DNA of 64,000 bases from Pseudomonas parakoreensis (GCF_021602155.1 NZ_BQHY01000005.1:186001-250000), one strand, 5' to 3'. Shown: positions 1-8,984, counted from the first letter of the stretch. Notes: generated from the sequence alone by a model not told the origin. Translations and numbers: made by a program.

Positions 1-295
1 CTGGCGAACGGCCCTGACGCAGCACTTCGAACAGCACCATGTACCACCAGCTGACGGCAAACAGCAGCAACGAACCCAGGCCCATGCCGAGCTGGCCAAG
101 AAACGCCAGCACCAGGAACAATCCGCCGAGGATGGCGCCGCGAATGCCCAGGTCGATGCCGAAGGCGAGGCTGCGCACCATCAGACCGGCCGGGCGCAAC
201 GGCAGGTCGATGCCCTCCGGGGTTTCCACTGGATGGCGGGTATCGAGTGGCGGGTTCAGCGGTGCTTTCCGTGGCAGTGCTGTGTTCTCGAGCAT
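1..295 (-). CDS. RDD family membrane protein, N-terminal part
   Basis: The gene runs off the left edge, so only about 98 N-terminal residues are present, starting from ATG at 295. After about 30 polar, proline-rich residues comes the RDD signature: LRPAGLMVRSLAFGIDLGIR, with the Arg and Asp typical of the first segment of the family. Two hydrophobic segments follow (around AILGGLFLVLAFL and SLLLFAVSWWYMVLF), then EVLRQGRSPG, which resembles the family's loop leading into the third helix. RDD proteins are small inner-membrane proteins, usually without a known substrate. The gene is divergent from sbcB. Family assignment is good; function is unknown. Confidence 0.75.
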   Translation of the reverse strand, partial: MLENTALPRKAPLNPPLDTRHPVETPEGIDLPLRPAGLMVRSLAFGIDLGIRGAILGGLFLVLAFLGQLGMGLGSLLLFAVSWWYMVLFEVLRQGRSP

Positions 296-476
296 GGGCT
301 ACCTGATGGGGCCGGATCGGGATACGAGGTTTGTCCGATGCTAGCAGCCTCTTGGGGGAAAACGACATAACTATGTATTGCACCGCGTGTGGCGCAGGCT
401 GGCCGAATGACACGGCGCTGGCCGCAATGGCGGTTGAACGCCTAGACTTTGCTGATCTCAAGTTCAGGAACCGCCC

Positions 477-1907
477 GTGACTTCAATCTTCTGGTACGAC
501 TACGAAACCACCGGCATCAATCCGCGCAATGACCGCCCGCTGCAGGTCGCCGGGATTCGCACCGACCACGATCTCAATGAAATCGACGAACCGGTCAACC
601 TCTACTGCCAGCCCAGTGAAGACATCCTGCCGCACCCGGCGGCGTGCGCCATTACCGGTATCACCCCGAGCCGTCTCGCCGAACAGGGTTTGAGCGAAGC
701 CGATTTCATGACTCGGGTGCATGCGCAACTGGCGGCACCCGGTACTTGCGGTGCGGGTTACAACACCCTGCGCTTCGACGACGAGATGACCCGCTACAGC
801 CTCTATCGCAATTTCTTCGACCCGTATGCCCGTGAATGGCAGGGCGGCAACAGTCGTTGGGATCTGATCGATGTGGTACGCGCCGCGTATGCGTTGCGCC
901 CCGACGGTCTGGTCTGGCCGACCGATGACGCAGGCAAGGTCACCCTCAAGCTCGAACGCCTGACAGCCGCCAACAACATTGACCATGGGCATGCTCACGA
1001 AGCGCTCTCGGACGTGCGCGCCACCATCGCCCTGGCGCGGTTGATCCGCGAGAAACAGCCGAAGTTGTATGACTGGCTGTTTCAACTGCGCAGTAAACAG
1101 AAAGTCATGGATCAGATTCGCCTGTTGCAGCCGCTGGTGCACATCTCCGGACGCTTCTCGGCGGCGCGCCATTATGTCGGTGTGGTATTGCCATTGGCCT
1201 GGCATCCGCGCAATCGCAATGCCCTGATCGTCTGTGACCTGCACCTTGACCCGCAAGGTCTGCTCGATCTGGACGCCGAAACGCTGCGTCAGCGCCTGTA
1301 CACCCGTCGCGATGATCTCGTCGAGGGGGAGTTTCCGGTGCCGCTCAAACTGATTCACATCAATCGCTGCCCGGTGGTGGCGCCGTTGTCGGTATTGCGT
1401 GCCGACGATCAGCAGCGCCTGGGCCTGGACATGGCGCTCTACCAGGCGCGTGCGCTGCGGCTAAGTGACGCACAACAAGTTTGGAAAGATAAAGTTACGG
1501 CAATTTATGCCAGCGAAGACTTCACCCCGAATGAAGATCCGGAACAGCAGTTGTACGATGGATTTATCGGTGATCGTGATCGGCGTCTATGCGAGCAAGT
1601 GAGGACAGCGGATCCGGCGCAATTAGCGCAAGAGCAATGGCCGTTCGATGACGAACGTCTGCCGGAATTACTCTTTCGATATCGCGCACGCAACTTTCCC
1701 GATACGTTGAATTTTGCCGAGCAAGAGCGCTGGAGAATATTCTGCCAGCAGCGTTTGTCCGAGCCGCACATGGGCGCACCTAATACCCTGCAATCTTTCG
1801 CCGAGGCCGCGCAGCAATGGGCGCTTAATGCGACGCCGATACAGAATCAAGTGCTCAATGAGTGGCAGAATTATGTCCAGGCATTGCGCAAACGTTTGAA
1901 TCTTTGA
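477..1907 (+). CDS. sbcB: exodeoxyribonuclease I
   Basis: The product is a 476-residue exonuclease I, which degrades single-stranded DNA 3' to 5' in recombination and mismatch repair. The N-terminal DEDD exonuclease fold is visible: WYDYETTG at residues 6-13 supplies the first Asp/Glu pair, GYNTLRFDDEMTRY the middle acidic residue, and HEALSDVRATIALARLI the final His-x4-Asp. The rest matches the SH3-like and C-terminal extensions that clamp single-stranded DNA. Length fits the E. coli enzyme (475). The start is GTG at 477, because translation beginning TSIFWYDYETTG aligns with the family. It is convergent with mvaT, with a shared terminator between them. Confidence 0.97.
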   Translation: MTSIFWYDYETTGINPRNDRPLQVAGIRTDHDLNEIDEPVNLYCQPSEDILPHPAACAITGITPSRLAEQGLSEADFMTRVHAQLAAPGTCGAGYNTLRFDDEMTRYSLYRNFFDPYAREWQGGNSRWDLIDVVRAAYALRPDGLVWPTDDAGKVTLKLERLTAANNIDHGHAHEALSDVRATIALARLIREKQPKLYDWLFQLRSKQKVMDQIRLLQPLVHISGRFSAARHYVGVVLPLAWHPRNRNALIVCDLHLDPQGLLDLDAETLRQRLYTRRDDLVEGEFPVPLKLIHINRCPVVAPLSVLRADDQQRLGLDMALYQARALRLSDAQQVWKDKVTAIYASEDFTPNEDPEQQLYDGFIGDRDRRLCEQVRTADPAQLAQEQWPFDDERLPELLFRYRARNFPDTLNFAEQERWRIFCQQRLSEPHMGAPNTLQSFAEAAQQWALNATPIQNQVLNEWQNYVQALRKRLNL

Positions 1908-1945
1908 AATCGAACATAGTGTGCCCATGAAATACCGGGCATAAA

Positions 1946-1972
1946 AAAACGCCAGCGTAAGCTGGCGTTTTT
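1946..1972. terminator. bidirectional terminator between sbcB and mvaT
   Basis: A 9-bp perfect stem (1948-1956 with 1961-1969) has a GTAA loop, T residues on the right and an A run on the left. It can therefore stop transcription from both converging genes. Confidence 0.85.
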
Positions 1973-2010
1973 CATGGGCCGCAGAATCAGTCTGCGACAG
2001 GCATTGCGGC

Positions 2011-2388
2011 TTAGCCCAGCAGGGTAGCCCAGCCTTCAACCACGTCACCGCCCCACTTGGCTTTCCACTCTTTCAGGGTCTTGTGGTTGCCACCTTTGGT
2101 TTCGATGACTTCGCCGTTGTGCGGGTTTTTGTATTGTTTAACTTTGCGTGCACGCTTGGTGCCAGTAGTTTTGACTGCGACGCCACGGGTGCCTTTGGTT
2201 TTCGATTCCGGATCCAGCAGGGCGATGATGTCGCGCAGGGATTTGGAGTATTCGCCCATCAGGGTGCGCAGTTTGCCTTCGAATTCCAGCTCGGCTTGCA
2301 ATTTGTCGTCTTGCGACAGATTTTTCAAACGCGCTTGCAGCTCTTTGATAGCTTCTTCGGTGGCGCGATATTCGTTGATCAAGGACAT
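2011..2388 (-). CDS. mvaT: H-NS-family xenogeneic silencer MvaT
   Basis: This is the 125-residue Pseudomonas nucleoid protein that coats AT-rich DNA and silences horizontally acquired genes. The N-terminal half (about 1-60; starts MSLINEYRATEEAIKEL) is the coiled-coil oligomerisation region. The C-terminal half holds the DNA-binding part: RARKVKQYKNPHNGE, then VIETKGGNHKTLKEWKAKWG, ending EGWATLLG. An in-frame extension to 2460 exists, but ATG at 2388 gives the conserved family start and is preceded by AAGGTAGTTACC. The gene lies between sbcB and purU, as in P. aeruginosa. Its upstream region is strikingly AT-rich, which would allow self-binding. Confidence 0.96.
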   Translation of the reverse strand: MSLINEYRATEEAIKELQARLKNLSQDDKLQAELEFEGKLRTLMGEYSKSLRDIIALLDPESKTKGTRGVAVKTTGTKRARKVKQYKNPHNGEVIETKGGNHKTLKEWKAKWGGDVVEGWATLLG

Positions 2389-2725
2389 GGTAACTACCTT
2401 ATGCGGATGTGTTGAATGGCAGGGGACAGTGCCGCAATAATAGTCAGGCTGTTTCATCAAGTAAACATTTAAGCGTATTTTTTATTTGAATTAGTTACGT
2501 GAAATAACCGGTAAATTGAATGGTCATCTAAATAATGTGATGCAGTCATCACGATTATTCACAATTATCTGGCCGAACAGCTTCACCGGCGCATCATCGC
2601 TTCGTCGTACAGTGCGCTCAGGCGCCATGAACCGCGCCCTCTCCGGCAAGTGCTCATCATTACTGCAGATTTCGCGCACAGTCGCTAGAATGGCCGCCTT
2701 TGCGAAGTTCTGGAGTTTCCCCCTC
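2389..2725. promoter_or_regulatory. divergent mvaT/purU promoter region with a 16-bp dyad
   Basis: This 337-bp gap holds no gene. Around 2455-2570 it is unusually AT-rich for this genome. It contains a perfect dyad, GTGATG-CAGT-CATCAC (2537-2552), a candidate operator. A TAGAAT box at 2686-2691 lies about 35 bp before the purU start codon and could be its -10 element. No -35 box is convincing. Confidence 0.4.
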
Positions 2726-3574
2726 ATGCGCACCTTTCGGTTGGTGATTTCCTGCCCTGACCGCGTTGGCATCGTTGCCAAAGTCAGTAACTTTCTGGCA
2801 TCCCACAACGGCTGGATCACCGAAGCGAGCCACCACTCGGATAATCAGAACGGCTGGTTTTTCATGCGTCACGAGATCCGCGCCGATTCGCTGCCGTTCG
2901 GTATTGAAGTGCTGCGCGAGAAGTTTGCGCCGATTGCCGAAGAGTTCTCGATGGACTGGCGCATTACTGACACCGAGCAGAAGAAACGCGTGGTGCTGAT
3001 GGCCAGCCGCGAATCCCACTGCCTGGCCGACTTGCTGCACCGCTGGCACAGCGACGAGCTCGATTGCGAAATCTCCTGCGTGATTTCCAACCACAATGAC
3101 CTGCGCAGCATGGTCGAGTGGCACGGCATTCCTTATTACCATGTCCCGGTCAATCCGCAGGACAAGGAGCCAGCGTTCGCCGAAGTCTCGCGTCTGGTCA
3201 AACAGCACGACGCCGAAGTGGTGGTGCTGGCGCGCTACATGCAGATCCTGCCGCCGGCGCTGTGCCGCGAGTACGCGCACAAGGTGATCAACATTCATCA
3301 CAGCTTCCTGCCGTCGTTCGTCGGTGCCAAGCCGTACCATCAGGCGTCGCTGCGCGGCGTGAAGCTGATCGGCGCGACTTGCCACTACGTGACCGAAGAG
3401 CTGGACGCCGGTCCGATCATCGAGCAGGACGTGGTGCGCGTCAGCCACAGCGACAGCATCGAAGACATGGTGCGTTTCGGCCGTGACGTCGAGAAGATGG
3501 TGTTGGCCCGTGGCCTGCGTTATCACCTCGAAGACCGCGTGCTGGTGCACGGCAACAAGACCGTGGTGTTCTGA
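2726..3574 (+). CDS. purU: formyltetrahydrofolate deformylase
   Basis: The 282-residue enzyme hydrolyses 10-formyltetrahydrofolate to formate and tetrahydrofolate, balancing the one-carbon pool and feeding purine synthesis. Residues 1-80 form an ACT regulatory domain (RLVISCPDRVGIVAKVSNFL). The remainder is a formyltransferase fold with the catalytic region INIHHSFLPSFVGAKPYHQA and the downstream Asp in TEELDAGPIIEQ. The reading frame is open upstream to 2516, but ATG at 2726 with TGGAG ahead of it matches the family start. Since glycine cleavage also fills the one-carbon pool, the gene relates functionally to the gcv cluster later in the window. Confidence 0.95.
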   Translation: MRTFRLVISCPDRVGIVAKVSNFLASHNGWITEASHHSDNQNGWFFMRHEIRADSLPFGIEVLREKFAPIAEEFSMDWRITDTEQKKRVVLMASRESHCLADLLHRWHSDELDCEISCVISNHNDLRSMVEWHGIPYYHVPVNPQDKEPAFAEVSRLVKQHDAEVVVLARYMQILPPALCREYAHKVINIHHSFLPSFVGAKPYHQASLRGVKLIGATCHYVTEELDAGPIIEQDVVRVSHSDSIEDMVRFGRDVEKMVLARGLRYHLEDRVLVHGNKTVVF

Positions 3575-3600
3575 TCGAACCCACGCGTACTTGAATAATG

Positions 3601-3637
3601 AAGGGCCTGGGCGTTCAATCGTCCCAGGCCCTTTTTT
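3601..3637 (+). terminator. rho-independent terminator after purU
   Basis: An 11-bp perfect stem (3601-3611 with 3623-3633) is followed directly by a run of T residues. It lies 27 bp after the purU stop. Confidence 0.9.
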
Positions 3638-3661
3638 CGTTTCAGCCCTTGAGGAACTGCC

Positions 3662-3838
3662 GTGAGCGACCCACTGGACAAAGCCACTTCGAAAGCGCCG
3701 GCCACCCTGGGTGAGGGCTGTCTTAGCCGCTACGACCCGGATGACCTGAGCCCGGAAGACGGCACCGAGTTTCCCGGCGCCGCCGAGTTGTGGGAGCAAC
3801 TCAAGGAGCAGGCGGACGAACCTGAGAAGCCTGCCTGA
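3662..3838 (+). CDS. small acidic hypothetical protein, 58 residues
   Basis: A GTG-initiated ORF is preceded by TTGAGGAACTGCC, a good ribosome-binding site. It encodes a 58-residue, strongly acidic soluble peptide containing CLSRYDPDDLSPEDGTEFPG. Only one cysteine is present and there is no membrane segment or recognised domain. It begins just after the purU terminator, and its last 38 bp overlap the 3' end of the convergent YbhN-like gene. Codon use looks like that of the neighbours. I believe it is real because of the ribosome-binding site and coding-like composition, but function is unknown. It may be transcribed by read-through of the purU terminator. Confidence 0.55.
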   Translation: MSDPLDKATSKAPATLGEGCLSRYDPDDLSPEDGTEFPGAAELWEQLKEQADEPEKPA

Positions 3839-4820
3839 ACTTCAGCAGCTTCTTGAGCAATGGCCGCCCCAGCATCAATAGAAACACCGGGCCGCCCACC
3901 ACCAGATAAAAGTAGAACGTCACCACCCGCCAGATCAGAATCGCTGCCGCCGCGGTGGATTTGCCGACCATCGGCGCCAGCAGCGCTGCCGAGGTCAGTT
4001 CCGCCGCCCCCGCGCCACCGGGCAACAAGCTCATTTGACCCGCCCCCAGCGACAGCATCTGCACCAGAAAACTCCAGGCCCACTGCAGGTCCGCGCCCAG
4101 CCCGCGCAAGGCCAGGTACAACACGCTGTAACGCAGCAGCCAGTGCATGCAGGTCAGGGCGAAAACCTTGGTCAGCGTCTGCCACGGCAACTTGAGCGTG
4201 TCGATGAACGCATCGAGAAAATGCAGCAGCTTGCGTGTCCAGCGCCGACGCGTGGCCGGTTGCACGTTGAGGCGGGCGAGCAGGCGTCCGCTCAGAAGAA
4301 TCAGGCGACGGTGGTAGCGCGCCAGCAGCACGCAACTGAACAACCCACCGAACAGTGACACGGCGCTGACCATCAGCAGCCACTCCAGACGATCACTGAG
4401 GTGCTGAAACAAGGCGTAAATCAGGATGCCGCTCAAGGCACAGAGAAAGAACAGCAGATCGCTCAACTGATCCATGGCAAACACCGCACTGCCACGGGCC
4501 GGGCGCACACCGCAGCGCGCCAGCAAGGCCATGATCGTCAGCGGCCCGCCACTGCCGCCGGGAGTGGCGCAGTAGGCGAACTCCGCGGCCATCACCACAC
4601 CGAGGCTTTTCAGCGGCGTGACCCGATCGCGCTGATCGCCCAGCAGCAGGCGCAAGCGCAGGGTGTTGATACCCCAGCAGAACAGAATCATGCCGAACAT
4701 GATCAGCAGCCAGTGCAGCGGAAAGTTCTGCAACCGCGCGCCGATCTCGCCGCCGCCGAGCAGCACCGGGATCAGTACAGCGGCGAGCAGGCCGATCAAC
4801 AACACAATGCCGCGACTCAT
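3801..4820 (-). CDS. YbhN/UPF0104-type integral membrane protein (lysylphosphatidylglycerol synthase TM family)
   Basis: The 339-residue polytopic protein has about seven to eight hydrophobic segments, starting with IVLLIGLLAAVLIPVLLGGG. It carries family features: EFAYCATPGGSGGPLTIMAL in the middle and SLLPGGAGAAELTSAALL near the C-terminus. The family is related to the flippase-like membrane domain of MprF. Members often sit beside glycosyltransferases and are suspected of handling lipid-linked substrates. Its start overlaps the stop of the upstream deacetylase gene by 4 bp (ATGA), so translation is probably coupled. It is the last gene of a three-gene operon. The role in moving a glycolipid across the membrane is inference. 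Confidence 0.8.
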   Translation of the reverse strand: MSRGIVLLIGLLAAVLIPVLLGGGEIGARLQNFPLHWLLIMFGMILFCWGINTLRLRLLLGDQRDRVTPLKSLGVVMAAEFAYCATPGGSGGPLTIMALLARCGVRPARGSAVFAMDQLSDLLFFLCALSGILIYALFQHLSDRLEWLLMVSAVSLFGGLFSCVLLARYHRRLILLSGRLLARLNVQPATRRRWTRKLLHFLDAFIDTLKLPWQTLTKVFALTCMHWLLRYSVLYLALRGLGADLQWAWSFLVQMLSLGAGQMSLLPGGAGAAELTSAALLAPMVGKSTAAAAILIWRVVTFYFYLVVGGPVFLLMLGRPLLKKLLKFRQASQVRPPAP

Positions 4821-5593
4821 GCAGCGCGCTCCATTCGCCCGCGGTGCTGGGTGAGCCAGTCGATTTTGCTCATGGGCGTGCGTCCTTCTGCCAGCAGCCG
4901 TTCAAGGGTTCGTAGCCAGTAATCACGCGCGAAGGCGTGGCGCATGTCTACCGGGTGCAAGCCTAGACGAATCACCGCGGCGTCGCGCCAATGCTGTTCG
5001 CGTTGCTCGCTGACGAGTTTTGACAGACCCCGGCGCCAGGCGCTGCGCGCACTCCACACCAGACCCGGGGCGTTGATGGCGGTGAAATCCGGTAATTGAT
5101 AAAGATGTTGCGGGTCGCTGGTGTAGCTCAATGGGGTTTCACGAAGGGCCTGGCGGGTGCCCTCACTCATCAGCCAGGCCGGGGCGACGAAGCCGTGCAA
5201 CGGCCAGCCATTGCGCCGGAACAGTTCGATGCCATGGCGCAGGCGAGCCTGCGCCGCTTCCCGGGACAGCCGATAAAACTCACCCTCGTGGGTGTAGATT
5301 CGGCGCATGAACCAGTCACGGGGCGTGGTCGGGGCTGGCTCGCGGTCGTCATGGTAATAGCCGTGCAAGGCCAGTTCATCGCCACGGACAAGCCGCTCGC
5401 CGAGCATTCGGCAGAACGCGGGATGATCCTCAAGCGCATCGTGACCATGAAAATCCGGAACGACCAGCCAGGTCATCGGTACGCCACCCATTGCGTCGAC
5501 CGCCTCGACAAATGGCCGATAATCCGCCCACGTCGACGGCGCCACGTCGTGCAGCACCAGCAACACTGCGCGGTCATTCAAGGAATCAGCCAT
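4817..5593 (-). CDS. DUF2334 polysaccharide deacetylase-like protein
   Basis: This 258-residue protein resembles the NodB-like carbohydrate deacetylase superfamily as found in DUF2334 proteins. AVLLVLHDVAPSTW (residues 10-23) carries the first Asp region. DELALHGYYHDD provides the His-x3-His metal-ligand motif, and HGFVAPAWLMSEGTRQAL corresponds to a later catalytic region. ATG at 5593 is chosen over upstream in-frame codons because it gives the family's beginning and an 8-bp overlap with the glycosyltransferase gene. No signal peptide is visible, so it probably acts in the cytoplasm. Removal of an N-acetyl group from a sugar attached by the neighbouring glycosyltransferase is inference. Confidence 0.8.
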   Translation of the reverse strand: MADSLNDRAVLLVLHDVAPSTWADYRPFVEAVDAMGGVPMTWLVVPDFHGHDALEDHPAFCRMLGERLVRGDELALHGYYHDDREPAPTTPRDWFMRRIYTHEGEFYRLSREAAQARLRHGIELFRRNGWPLHGFVAPAWLMSEGTRQALRETPLSYTSDPQHLYQLPDFTAINAPGLVWSARSAWRRGLSKLVSEQREQHWRDAAVIRLGLHPVDMRHAFARDYWLRTLERLLAEGRTPMSKIDWLTQHRGRMERAA

Positions 5594-6698
5594 TGGCCAC
5601 TCTTTGCCGCGAGTGACCGAGCACCGCGTGGTAATGACCGAGCAGGCTGTCGACCACGCTGTCCCAGGAGTAACGCCGTTCGACATGTTGTCGCGCTTGT
5701 TGGCCGAGTTTCAGGCAGCCGCGACTGAACAGCTCGCGCACCGCGTTGGCCATGGCTTGCGGGTTGTTCGGTGCACAGAGCAAGCCGCAGTCTTCGGCGA
5801 CGATTTCTTCAAACGCACCGGCCGCCACGGCGAGCACCGGAATCCCGCAGGCCATGGCTTCGAGGATCACCAGACCGAAGGTTTCCTGATCGCCGGCATG
5901 GATCAGGGCATCGGCGCTGGCCATTAATCGCGCCACGGTGGCGGCAGGACAGAACCCGTCGATCACGCTGACATTGTCCGGAACCACGGCGGGCATCGAT
6001 GAACCGACCAGCAACAGGTGATAGCGCGGGCCGAGGCGTTGCATGCATTTGAGCAGCACTGGCAGGTTTTTCTCTTTGGAGCCGCGTCCGGCAAAAATCA
6101 GCAGACGGGTGTCTTCGGCAATGCCCAGTTCGGCGCGCAAACCCTTGTCGCGGGCGCCAGGATGGAAAGTTTGCAGATCCACCCCCAGCGGTTGCACGAA
6201 CACGTTGCGCACCCCCAGGCCTCGAAGTTTATCGGCCATCACTTGGCTCGGCGCCAGCACCCGGTCGAAGTTGCCGTACAGTTTGCTGACGTAAGCCTCG
6301 ACATTCGGCGTGAGCCAATGGCCCATGCGATTGCTCACCAGCAACGGCAGATCCGAGTGATAAAAGCCGATCACCGGCACATCCAGGTGACGCCGCGCGT
6401 CGAGCGCCGCCCAGGCAGTCAGGTACGGGTCGCCGACTTCGATCAGTTCCGGTTGCAAGTCCTGCAGGACATTGCGCCACGGCGCAAGACGCACGGGGAA
6501 GCGATAACCTTTGCCAAAGGGCAGGGCAGGTGCGGGCACTGTGTAGACGCCGTCGTGTTCACTGAAATGTGCACCGGGGATCAGCAGGCTATGACGAATG
6601 CCCGATTTGACGCCCAGCCGACGATGCTTGGCGTCCAGATAGGTGCGTACGCCACCGCTGGCCGGGGCGTAGAACATGGTGATGTCGGCGATATGCAC
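5586..6698 (-). CDS. GT4-family glycosyltransferase
   Basis: The 370-residue GT-B enzyme has an N-terminal acceptor domain starting HIADITMFYAPASGGVRTYL and a C-terminal Rossmann domain. The latter contains LLIFAGRGSKEKNLPVLL and the donor-binding block DQETFGLVILEAMACGIPVL, whose E-x7-E arrangement is typical of family GT4 retaining transferases. I chose GTG at 6698, because GGAGGG lies just upstream; an ATG at 6725 would add nine residues. It is the first gene of an operon with a deacetylase-like and a YbhN-like gene. The sugar donor and acceptor cannot be read from the sequence. Confidence 0.85.
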   Translation of the reverse strand: MHIADITMFYAPASGGVRTYLDAKHRRLGVKSGIRHSLLIPGAHFSEHDGVYTVPAPALPFGKGYRFPVRLAPWRNVLQDLQPELIEVGDPYLTAWAALDARRHLDVPVIGFYHSDLPLLVSNRMGHWLTPNVEAYVSKLYGNFDRVLAPSQVMADKLRGLGVRNVFVQPLGVDLQTFHPGARDKGLRAELGIAEDTRLLIFAGRGSKEKNLPVLLKCMQRLGPRYHLLLVGSSMPAVVPDNVSVIDGFCPAATVARLMASADALIHAGDQETFGLVILEAMACGIPVLAVAAGAFEEIVAEDCGLLCAPNNPQAMANAVRELFSRGCLKLGQQARQHVERRYSWDSVVDSLLGHYHAVLGHSRQRVANG

Positions 6699-6814
6699 GG
6701 TGACCAACCCTCCGCTGTGTGGCACTCCCTTGGTTGACCTTTATCCAGAATAGATGTTCGGTCGGGATTGTGCGGTGGGAGTGTCAGGGAGGTGTTGTGG
6801 TGTTTGACAGGATG

Positions 6815-6894
6815 CCTTCGCGAGCAAGCTCGCTCCCACAGGGATCTGCAAACGACACAGATACAATGTGGGAGCGAGCCTGCTCGCGAAGAGG
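6815..6894. repeat. paired REP palindrome, family A
   Basis: Two inverted copies of a REP unit with core GTGGGAGCGAGC..GCTCGCGAAG face each other across about 26 bp. The pair lies between the glycosyltransferase operon and the chemoreceptor gene. This layout is that of a REPIN. Confidence 0.9.
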
Positions 6895-6908
6895 CCAGTG
6901 GCAGCGCC

Positions 6909-8798
6909 CTAGATGCGGAAACTGCCGACCAATTGCTGCAGCCGCGAAGCCTGCTGCTCCAGATCCGAACAGGCGCGCAAGGTCGCCTGCAGGTTTTCGA
7001 CGCCTTCCTGGTTCAATGTGTTGATCTCGGTGATGTCGACGTTGATCGACTCGACCACCGCTGTCTGCTCTTCGGTCGCGGTGGCCACCGACTGGTTCAT
7101 CCCGTCGATCTCGCCGATGCGCTGGGTCACGCTGTTCAGGCGTTCGCCGGCAAGGTTGGCGATTTCCACGCTGTCCTGGCTGTGGCGCTGGCTGTCGCTC
7201 ATGGTGCTCACCGATTCACGGGCGCCGACCTGCAGCTCTTCAATCATGGTCTGCACTTGCTGCGCCGATTCCTGGGTGCGGTGCGCCAGGTTGCGCACTT
7301 CGTCGGCGACCACGGCAAAACCACGTCCGGCCTCACCGGCACGCGCGGCTTCGATGGCGGCGTTGAGCGCCAGCAGGTTGGTTTGCTGGGAGATGCTGGT
7401 GATCACTTCCAGAATCTGCCCGATGTTCACGGTTTTGCTGTTCAGCGACTCGATGTTGGTGCTGGAGGCGCTGAGCATGCTCGACAGTTGGTTCATCGCC
7501 TTGATGCTGCGGTCCACCACTTGCTGGCCGTCTTCGGCGAGGCCGCGGGCGTCGCTGGCCTGGTTCGAGGCTTGCGCGGCGTTGCGCGCGATTTCCTGGG
7601 CAGCGGCGCCCAGTTGATTGATCGCGGCGGCGACGCTGCTGGTGCGCGAGGCTTGCTGGTCGGAGTTGTACATCGACGAGTTCGACGCCGCGACCACGCG
7701 CAGCGCGACCTCGTTGACTTGCCCTGTGGCCGACGACACTTCGCGGATCGAGCCGTGGATACGCTCGACGAAGCGGTTGAATGCGGTACCCAGCACGCCA
7801 AATTCATCGTTATTGACGATAGTCAGGCGCTTGGTCAGGTCGCCTTCGCCATCGGCGATGTCTTCCATGGCGCGGGTCATGACGTGCAGCGGCTGAATCA
7901 GCAGGCGAATCAGCATGCCCAGCAGCGCAATGATGATCACCACCGCAATCACGGTGGCAATCACCGCCGAGGTGCGGAATTCGCTGAGCATCGAGAAAGC
8001 TTTGTCCTTGTCCACCGACAGACCGATGTACCAGTTGACCGACGGCAGGCCTTTGATCGGGGTGAAGCTGACGATGCGGGTCTTGCCGTCGACCGTGATT
8101 TCACTGAAGTCGCTGCTGATGCGCGGGGTGTCCTGCGGATAGGCTTCTTTCAGTGACTTCATCACCAGCGCCTTGTCCGGGTGCACGAGGATCTTGCCGT
8201 CGGCGCTGACCAGAAACGCATAGCCCATGCCGGAGAAGTCCCGGGCGGTGAGGGTGTCGACCAGGGTTTGCAGGCTCAGGTCGCCGCCGACCACGCCAAC
8301 GCTCTGACCGGCTTTTTTCGAGGCGGTGGCGATGGAGATGATCAACTGGCCGGTGGCGGCGTCGATGTACGGTTCGGTCAGGGTCGAGGCGCTGCTGCTC
8401 TCGGCACCTTTATACCAAGGGCGCACCCGTGGATCGAAGCCGTCCGGCATCTTTACGTCCGGGCGGATGGTGAAGTGACCGGTGGCATCGCCCAGGTAAG
8501 TGGCCATGAACGTCGAGGTCAGGGATTTCTGCTCCAGCAAGCTCGCGACGTTGGCCGGTTCCGGGTTGATGGCGATGTTCTGGGCCGCGTTCTCGACCAG
8601 CAGAATGCGTCCGTTGAGCCAGGTCTGGATGTTATCGGCGGTGACTTCGCCCATCTCGTTGAGATAGTTGTTCAGGTCATCGCGGATCGCGTTGCGTTGC
8701 AGCCAGTCGTTGTACAGCGTGAACGAGGCGAAAGCGGCGATGACGATGAGGGCGGCGGCAAGCAAAATTTTATGGCTGAAGCGCAGGTTTTTGTTCAT
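6909..8798 (-). CDS. methyl-accepting chemotaxis protein with dCache sensor
   Basis: The 629-residue chemoreceptor has a first membrane helix at about 9-28, a periplasmic double-Cache domain to about 275, a second helix ([21 protein letters not shown]), a HAMP domain ([15 protein letters not shown]) and a cytoplasmic signalling hairpin. The tip contains [20 protein letters not shown] and [16 protein letters not shown]. The ligand pocket has [23 protein letters not shown] and VGGDLSL, the R-x-W-Y...Y...D layout found in amino-acid receptors such as PctA. Phe occupies the position where I expect Tyr, so ligand range may differ. No CheB/CheR-binding pentapeptide is visible at the C-terminus (LVGSFRI). 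It is monocistronic. Confidence 0.93.
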   Translation of the reverse strand: MNKNLRFSHKILLAAALIVIAAFASFTLYNDWLQRNAIRDDLNNYLNEMGEVTADNIQTWLNGRILLVENAAQNIAINPEPANVASLLEQKSLTSTFMATYLGDATGHFTIRPDVKMPDGFDPRVRPWYKGAESSSASTLTEPYIDAATGQLIISIATASKKAGQSVGVVGGDLSLQTLVDTLTARDFSGMGYAFLVSADGKILVHPDKALVMKSLKEAYPQDTPRISSDFSEITVDGKTRIVSFTPIKGLPSVNWYIGLSVDKDKAFSMLSEFRTSAVIATVIAVVIIIALLGMLIRLLIQPLHVMTRAMEDIADGEGDLTKRLTIVNNDEFGVLGTAFNRFVERIHGSIREVSSATGQVNEVALRVVAASNSSMYNSDQQASRTSSVAAAINQLGAAAQEIARNAAQASNQASDARGLAEDGQQVVDRSIKAMNQLSSMLSASSTNIESLNSKTVNIGQILEVITSISQQTNLLALNAAIEAARAGEAGRGFAVVADEVRNLAHRTQESAQQVQTMIEELQVGARESVSTMSDSQRHSQDSVEIANLAGERLNSVTQRIGEIDGMNQSVATATEEQTAVVESINVDITEINTLNQEGVENLQATLRACSDLEQQASRLQQLVGSFRI

Positions 8799-8984
8799 GG
8801 CTTGGGGTTCCGCTAAGGTCTTAATGTCCTGGGCGTGCTTTTATAAAGACGCGCAATATGGGCAAGGGTGAAAAAAACTGATATTTCCGGCTCTCCTTAG
8901 GGAAATGTCCGACCGACTTTTCAGTCAGGTTCTCGCCCTTAGCTATCGGCCACAGCGGATTAAAGATTAACCATAGGTGACAAA

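Noticed and set aside
2389-2460. 24-residue N-terminal extension of MvaT
   Set aside because: MSLINEYRA is the conserved start of MvaT and has its own ribosome-binding site.
6815-6894. REP doublets as rho-independent terminators or CRISPR repeats
   Set aside because: They lack T runs, occur as inverted doublets in four sequence families throughout the window, and are not arrayed.
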